Shown here: in pieces, positions 60,075 to 64,000 of the stretch
Layout of the letters: every line of letters begins with the position of its first letter
Position numbering within the stretch: position 1 is the first letter of the stretch
Assembly: GCF_028736175.1 (NCBI RefSeq)
Contig: NZ_CP117880.1
Span: 1,736,001-1,800,000 of the forward strand
Direction: 5' to 3'
DNA length: 64,000 nucleotides
DNA from: Sphingobacterium oryzagri
Lineage (GTDB): Bacteria > Bacteroidota > Bacteroidia > Sphingobacteriales > Sphingobacteriaceae
Translations under genes and position numbers: made by a program
Notes under the pieces: model-generated
What the model was told of the DNA's origin: nothing
The model's database searches: none
What the model saw: only the letters and a program-made list of their open reading frames with translations

Positions 60075-61265
60075 ATGAGCAACTACACGGAAGGATTAGA
60101 TAAATATAAAGAAAAGATTGCCTCCATCAGTTCGCAGGAGATGGTGATTAATATGGGGCCGCAGCACCCGTCTACGCACGGTGTTTTGCGCTTAGAGCTT
60201 ATCACCGATGGCGAAATTGTGAAAGAAATTATTCCACATTTGGGCTATTTGCACCGTTGTTTTGATAAGCACGCCGAATCGATGAACTACGGTAAATCGA
60301 TTCCATTTACCGACCGTTTGGATTATTTGGCGTCGATGAACAATAGCCATGCTTTTGTGATGGGCGTAGAGCGTATGTTAGGGATTGATAAAAACATTCC
60401 GAAACGAATCGAGTATATCCGCGTGTTGGTGTGCGAACTAAACCGCATTGCGTCACATTTAATTGCTATCGGAACTTACGGTATCGATATTGGTGCTTTC
60501 ACGCCTTTTATGTGGTGCTTCCGCGATCGGGAGCATATCATGAATATGTTGGAGTGGGCGTCTGGCTCGCGCATGTTGTATAATTACATTTGGGTGGGCG
60601 GCTTGTTTTACGATCTACCGGTGGGCTTTGAAGATCGTTGCCTGGACTTTGTGGCTTATTTTAAACCCAAGTTGGTCGAGCTTGATGAGCTGTTATCTAA
60701 TAATCAGATTTTTATATCGCGTACGGCAAATATCGGCGCGTTGCCAGCAGATGTTGCGATCAATTATGGTTGCAGCGGCCCGATGTTACGGGCTTCAGGT
60801 ATCAAATGGGATTTACGGCGCGTGGATGGTTATTCGGTTTATCCCGAATTGGATTTTGAAATTCCTGTTGGGAAAGGTGAGATGGGCACGTTGGGCGACT
60901 GCTGGGACCGTTATAAAGTGCGTGTGGATGAGGTAAAGCAATCGATTTATATCATTGAACAGTGTTTAGAACGCTTGCGCGGTGATTTTAAGCGTACACC
61001 GGAATTCGACCCACGTGCGCTGGTGCCAAAGAAAGTAAACCTGAAAGCGCAAGAGTATTATGTGCGGGCAGAAAATCCGAAGGGCGAACTTGGTTTCCAT
61101 TTTGTTACGCAAGAAAAAACGGACATCCCGAGACGTGTTAAGGCACGCGGACCGAGTTTCAATAACTTATCGGTATTGCCAGAACTTGGTAAAGGCCAGT
61201 TGATTGCAGATTTAATCGCGATCTTGGGATCGATTGATATCGTTTTGGGCGAGGTAGATCGTTAA
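60075..61265 (+). CDS. nuoD: NADH-quinone oxidoreductase subunit D
   Basis: A 396-residue core subunit that lines the quinone pocket of complex I (49 kDa homologue). Typical segments: [16 protein letters not shown] (the quinone-site His in QHPSTHG), [12 protein letters not shown], and the C-terminal [12 protein letters not shown]. No nuoE, F or G follows; the operon appears to end in a short non-coding unit. Complete and of normal length. Confidence 0.96.
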   Translation: MSNYTEGLDKYKEKIASISSQEMVINMGPQHPSTHGVLRLELITDGEIVKEIIPHLGYLHRCFDKHAESMNYGKSIPFTDRLDYLASMNNSHAFVMGVERMLGIDKNIPKRIEYIRVLVCELNRIASHLIAIGTYGIDIGAFTPFMWCFRDREHIMNMLEWASGSRMLYNYIWVGGLFYDLPVGFEDRCLDFVAYFKPKLVELDELLSNNQIFISRTANIGALPADVAINYGCSGPMLRASGIKWDLRRVDGYSVYPELDFEIPVGKGEMGTLGDCWDRYKVRVDEVKQSIYIIEQCLERLRGDFKRTPEFDPRALVPKKVNLKAQEYYVRAENPKGELGFHFVTQEKTDIPRRVKARGPSFNNLSVLPELGKGQLIADLIAILGSIDIVLGEVDR

Positions 61266-61305
61266 TCCTATCATGCATAAAAGTGCATAAAAATGCACGT
61301 TACAA

Positions 61306-61337
61306 CTTGCAGATTTATGGGAAAAACAATAGATTTG
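61306..61337 (+). promoter_or_regulatory. promoter of small RNA 3 (CTTG-N20-TAGATTTG)
   Basis: TAGATTTG at 61330-61337 is an exact -7 match; CTTG at 61306-61309 is a near -33 match at 20-base spacing. Confidence 0.65.
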
Positions 61338-61342
61338 CAGTC

Positions 61343-61408
61343 TCATAATTTAAGTTTATAATTGGTTAATAGGAAAGCCCGTGATCGCCAGATTGCGGGC
61401 TTTTTCTT
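61343..61408 (+). ncRNA. putative small RNA 3, homologous 5' end to small RNA 1
   Basis: Positions 61343-61368 match 4830-4855 at 25 of 26 bases, including GTTTATAATTGGTTA, and begin exactly 5 bases after the promoter box in both places. A different terminator follows: AAAGCCCG (61374-61381) with CGGGCTTT (61396-61403) and a T-run. There is no ORF. It could be a free small RNA or an attenuated leader of pyrC, whose ATG lies about 110 bases further on. Confidence 0.62.
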
Positions 61409-61517
61409 TGCATAATCTTCGGTTTTTCAACGTTGATTCGTAAATTCGTTGGCACAAATAGTCATAGTGGCTGCTTCGATGCGCCATCATTTACACATAA
61501 TATTATAACGCAAGCAT

Positions 61518-62855
61518 ATGTCCTCTATTCTTATTAAATCTGCACAAATCGTTAACGAAGGCAGCACCCAAACGGCTGATGTTTATATCAATCATGGCCG
61601 CATAGAAATGATTGCAGCATCGATAGATCACCCGGCAGATCAGGTTATTGATGCCAAAGGACTGCACTTGTTACCTGGTTTAATCGACGATCAAGTGCAT
61701 TTTAGAGAACCCGGACTTACCTACAAGGCTGATATCTGGCACGAAAGTCGGGCGGCAGTGGCCGGCGGAACCACGTCTTTTATGGAAATGCCAAACACCG
61801 TTCCGAATACGTTAACGCAAAAATTACTACAGGATAAATACGATATTGCTGCAGAAAAATCGCTCGCCAATTATTCGTTCTTTATGGGAGCGGCCAACGA
61901 TAACCTGGCCGAGGTTTTGAAAACAAACCCGCGCGATGTGTGTGGCATCAAGATTTTTATGGGATCGTCTACCGGTAATATGTTGGTCGATAATGAAGAT
62001 ACGTTGGAAAAGATCTTTAAAGAAGCGCCTACTTTGATAGCGGTACATTGTGAAGACGAAGCAACCATTCGAAATAATGTTGCTGCCTTTAAAGCGGAGT
62101 ATGGCGAAGACGGTTTGACGGCAGAAATGCATCCGTTGATCCGATCGGCAGAGGCTTGTTATTTGTCGTCTTCCAAAGCTGTTGATTTAGCGAAGAAACA
62201 CAACACCAGGTTGCATATCTTGCATATTTCAACCGCCAAGGAGACCAGCTTATTTGATAATACGTTACCGCTCGGCGAAAAGCGCATTACGGCGGAGGCT
62301 TGCATACACCATTTATGGTTTTCAGATGCGGATTATTCAGCGAAAGGTAACTTCATCAAATGGAATCCTGCCGTGAAGACCGCTGCCGACCGTGCCGGAA
62401 TTTTGGCTGCGGTATTGGATGGCCATATCGATGTGATTGCGACAGATCATGCGCCGCATACATTGGAAGAAAAGCAGCAACCGTATGCGCAAGCGCCATC
62501 TGGCGGACCACTTGTGCAACACGCTTTGCAGGCTCTGTTGGACTTGGTGAAGGAAGGTCAATTAACGGTGGAACAATTGGTGCAAAAAACGGCACACAAC
62601 ACGGCTACCATGTTTCAGGTTGAGAATCGCGGATTTATACGCGAAGGTTATTGGGCAGATTTAGTACTGGTGGATCTCAATAAACCCTACACGGTAAGTA
62701 AAGAAAATATACTATCGAAATGTGGATGGTCTCCTTTTGAAGGCCATACGTTCTCGTCTAGCATAGCCTATACCATCGTTTCGGGAAATGTAGCTTTTAG
62801 CGATGGCAAGATTATTGAAGTGGGAACAGGGCATCGCTTGTTGTTTAATCGCTAA
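61518..62855 (+). CDS. pyrC: dihydroorotase
   Basis: A 445-residue amidohydrolase that cyclises carbamoyl aspartate to dihydroorotate in pyrimidine synthesis. The usual first metal motif DxHxHxR reads DDQVHFREPG: Gln59 replaces the first His while H61 remains. Later ligands VHCEDE, LHILHIST and ATDHAPHT are intact. The DDQVHF form occurs in other Bacteroidota dihydroorotases as far as I recall. Length and domain order are normal. Whether Gln59 can replace His as a ligand is unclear. Confidence 0.88.
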   Translation: MSSILIKSAQIVNEGSTQTADVYINHGRIEMIAASIDHPADQVIDAKGLHLLPGLIDDQVHFREPGLTYKADIWHESRAAVAGGTTSFMEMPNTVPNTLTQKLLQDKYDIAAEKSLANYSFFMGAANDNLAEVLKTNPRDVCGIKIFMGSSTGNMLVDNEDTLEKIFKEAPTLIAVHCEDEATIRNNVAAFKAEYGEDGLTAEMHPLIRSAEACYLSSSKAVDLAKKHNTRLHILHISTAKETSLFDNTLPLGEKRITAEACIHHLWFSDADYSAKGNFIKWNPAVKTAADRAGILAAVLDGHIDVIATDHAPHTLEEKQQPYAQAPSGGPLVQHALQALLDLVKEGQLTVEQLVQKTAHNTATMFQVENRGFIREGYWADLVLVDLNKPYTVSKENILSKCGWSPFEGHTFSSSIAYTIVSGNVAFSDGKIIEVGTGHRLLFNR

Positions 62856-62956
62856 ACGAGTTAATGCCAGGTGATTATTTTTTTTGAAGGTTTGCTTTTC
62901 GCGCGCAGTGAGCCCTGTTATGGAAACAATAAGCTATAGAACATTGTTATTTTATT

Positions 62957-64000
62957 ATGATGAAAAGATCCTTCTTTATCGTAGGCCTATTAGCTACGCT
63001 GCAAGCTTGTACGACGGTGTCTCCAGACGCCAAATCTGACTATTTCCAAGCTATGAAACTAGATTCCGCACAATTTAATGCGTTGCACGAGCAATACAAG
63101 GAGCCCAAGATTGTTCATCGTCGATTTAAGCATCATGATATTGATTCGCTCGTTAAAAAACATCAGGAGCAAGGTTTACTTGCTGTCAAACAGATAGGCG
63201 AATCCGTCGAGCGTCGTGCTATCTACAAGCTGCAATACGGTAAAGGAAAGAAGAAAGTGATGCTGTGGTCGCAAATGCATGGTGATGAACCTACGGCAAC
63301 GATGGCATTGTTTGACTTGTTTAACTTTTTAGAGGGCAAAGATGATGGTCAGGATTCCGTGCGCCGGTTACTGAACGAGGAGCTGGAAATTCATTTTATT
63401 CCGATGCTCAACCCAGATGGCGCAGAACGCTATACGCGTCGCAATGCGCAAAACATTGATCTCAATCGAGATGCGCGTGTTGGCCAGACCGTCGAAGGCG
63501 CGTTATTGCGCAAGCTGGCGAAGGAAGTCAAGCCGGCGTATGGGTTTAATTTGCATGATCAAAGTATTTACTACAACGTGCCGGATACCAAAAATCCGGT
63601 GACAATATCCATGCTGGCACCGGCTTACAATGAAGCGCGAGAAGTCAATGCGGTACGCAAAGGTGCGATGCAACTTATTGTGGGCATGAACACGCTGCTG
63701 CAACAATACGTGCCGAATGCCGTAGCGAAATATGACGATACTTACAGCGCGCGCGGCTTTGGTGATAATTTCCAGCATTGGGGTGCGAGTACGGTACTCA
63801 TCGAGTCGGGCGGAAAGAAAGGCGATCCGGAAAAACAGGAAATCCGACGCTTGAATTTCGCGATCATCCTGAATGCACTGATGGAAATTGCGCAAGGATC
63901 GTATGCGCAGTATGATGCGGCAGATTATGATAAAATTCCATTCAATGCGTCGCAGCTGCATGATGTGTTGCTGCGCGGTGTTGATTTAAGTAATGATAGC
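62957..64000 (+). CDS. M14 zinc carboxypeptidase lipoprotein, 5' part
   Basis: The first 348 codons of a gene that runs off the right edge. A lipoprotein signal precedes LQAC (Cys18). The M14 zinc motif begins MHGDEPT (H and E), with the third His probably in GFNLHDQS. NPDGAERYTRRNAQNIDLNRDA holds the substrate-binding Asn and Arg, and VLIESGG the catalytic Glu. The enzyme removes C-terminal residues from peptides or muropeptides on the cell surface. The first of two adjacent ATGs is taken as start. Confidence 0.85.
   Translation, partial: MMKRSFFIVGLLATLQACTTVSPDAKSDYFQAMKLDSAQFNALHEQYKEPKIVHRRFKHHDIDSLVKKHQEQGLLAVKQIGESVERRAIYKLQYGKGKKKVMLWSQMHGDEPTATMALFDLFNFLEGKDDGQDSVRRLLNEELEIHFIPMLNPDGAERYTRRNAQNIDLNRDARVGQTVEGALLRKLAKEVKPAYGFNLHDQSIYYNVPDTKNPVTISMLAPAYNEAREVNAVRKGAMQLIVGMNTLLQQYVPNAVAKYDDTYSARGFGDNFQHWGASTVLIESGGKKGDPEKQEIRRLNFAIILNALMEIAQGSYAQYDAADYDKIPFNASQLHDVLLRGVDLSNDS

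Noticed and set aside
1-64000. tRNA, rRNA, CRISPR array or insertion sequence
   Set aside because: I found no cloverleaf, rRNA core, regular repeat-spacer pattern or transposase on either strand.

Overview
The window looks like chromosomal DNA of a Bacteroidota, most likely a Sphingobacteriaceae-type organism. The reasons are repeated TAnnTTTG promoter boxes (several with TTTG about 19 bases upstream), scarce Shine-Dalgarno sequences, and Bacteroidota-style gene forms: a fused branched-chain E1 alpha/beta dehydrogenase, a fused DAHP synthase/chorismate mutase, an S46 peptidase and EgtDB. I assign the phylum with confidence and the family only by impression. I see no rRNA, tRNA, CRISPR, prophage or intact insertion sequence.

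Layout. 1-5.1 kb: 5' part of an S46 peptidase, then oxyR with a ClC transporter, then riboflavin synthase. 4.8-5.1 kb: two tandem short transcription units ending in intrinsic terminators. 5.1-9.8 kb: rlmH, a tiny membrane protein, a NUDIX hydrolase, an unknown protein with a paralogue at 54 kb, and the fused E1 enzyme. 9.8-15.2 kb (minus): an aromatic operon pheA, DAHP synthase/chorismate mutase, aroA, aroC and a ROK kinase, preceded by a Phe/Tyr-rich leader peptide and an attenuator. 15.4-18.2 kb: a four-gene operon ending in a frameshifted nucleoside phosphorylase. 18.2-24 kb (minus): the rod-shape operon mreB, mreC, mreD, mrdA, rodA. 24-29 kb: M1 peptidase, a degenerate Fic protein, a phosphoesterase and a nucleotidyltransferase-like protein. 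29.4-33 kb: lipoprotein, ergothioneine genes egtD-egtB, two GNAT acetyltransferases. 33-34 kb: remnant of an efflux outer-membrane gene and a palindromic repeat. 34-38 kb: map, an AraC regulator, a CatB-like acetyltransferase, the NAD(P)HX repair enzyme. 38-42 kb: small unknown proteins, CsbD, strong inverted repeats. 42-46 kb: fabH, histidine decarboxylase, an Lrp regulator, an EEP-family hydrolase. 46-51 kb: cyclophilin, aldo/keto reductase, pyruvate oxidase, a DinB protein. 51-53.5 kb: metNIQ. 53.7-58.7 kb: the second paralogue, a macrodomain protein, a DJ-1 family protein, a glycosyltransferase, AlgH. 58.9-64 kb: pdxH-nuoC-nuoD, a third short transcription unit, pyrC, and the 5' part of an M14 carboxypeptidase.

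Most of the window is ordinary metabolism. The two most interesting signals are RNA-level. First, a 26-base block with 25/26 identity starts exactly 5 bases after a promoter box at both 4830 and 61343, and each copy is followed by an unrelated terminator, suggesting a small-RNA (or attenuated leader) family. Second, the pheA leader peptide carries a YFYFGYFYF tract with clear terminator and antiterminator arms. Several enzymes also carry unusual substitutions at key residues (Fic, ClC, dihydroorotase, E1).
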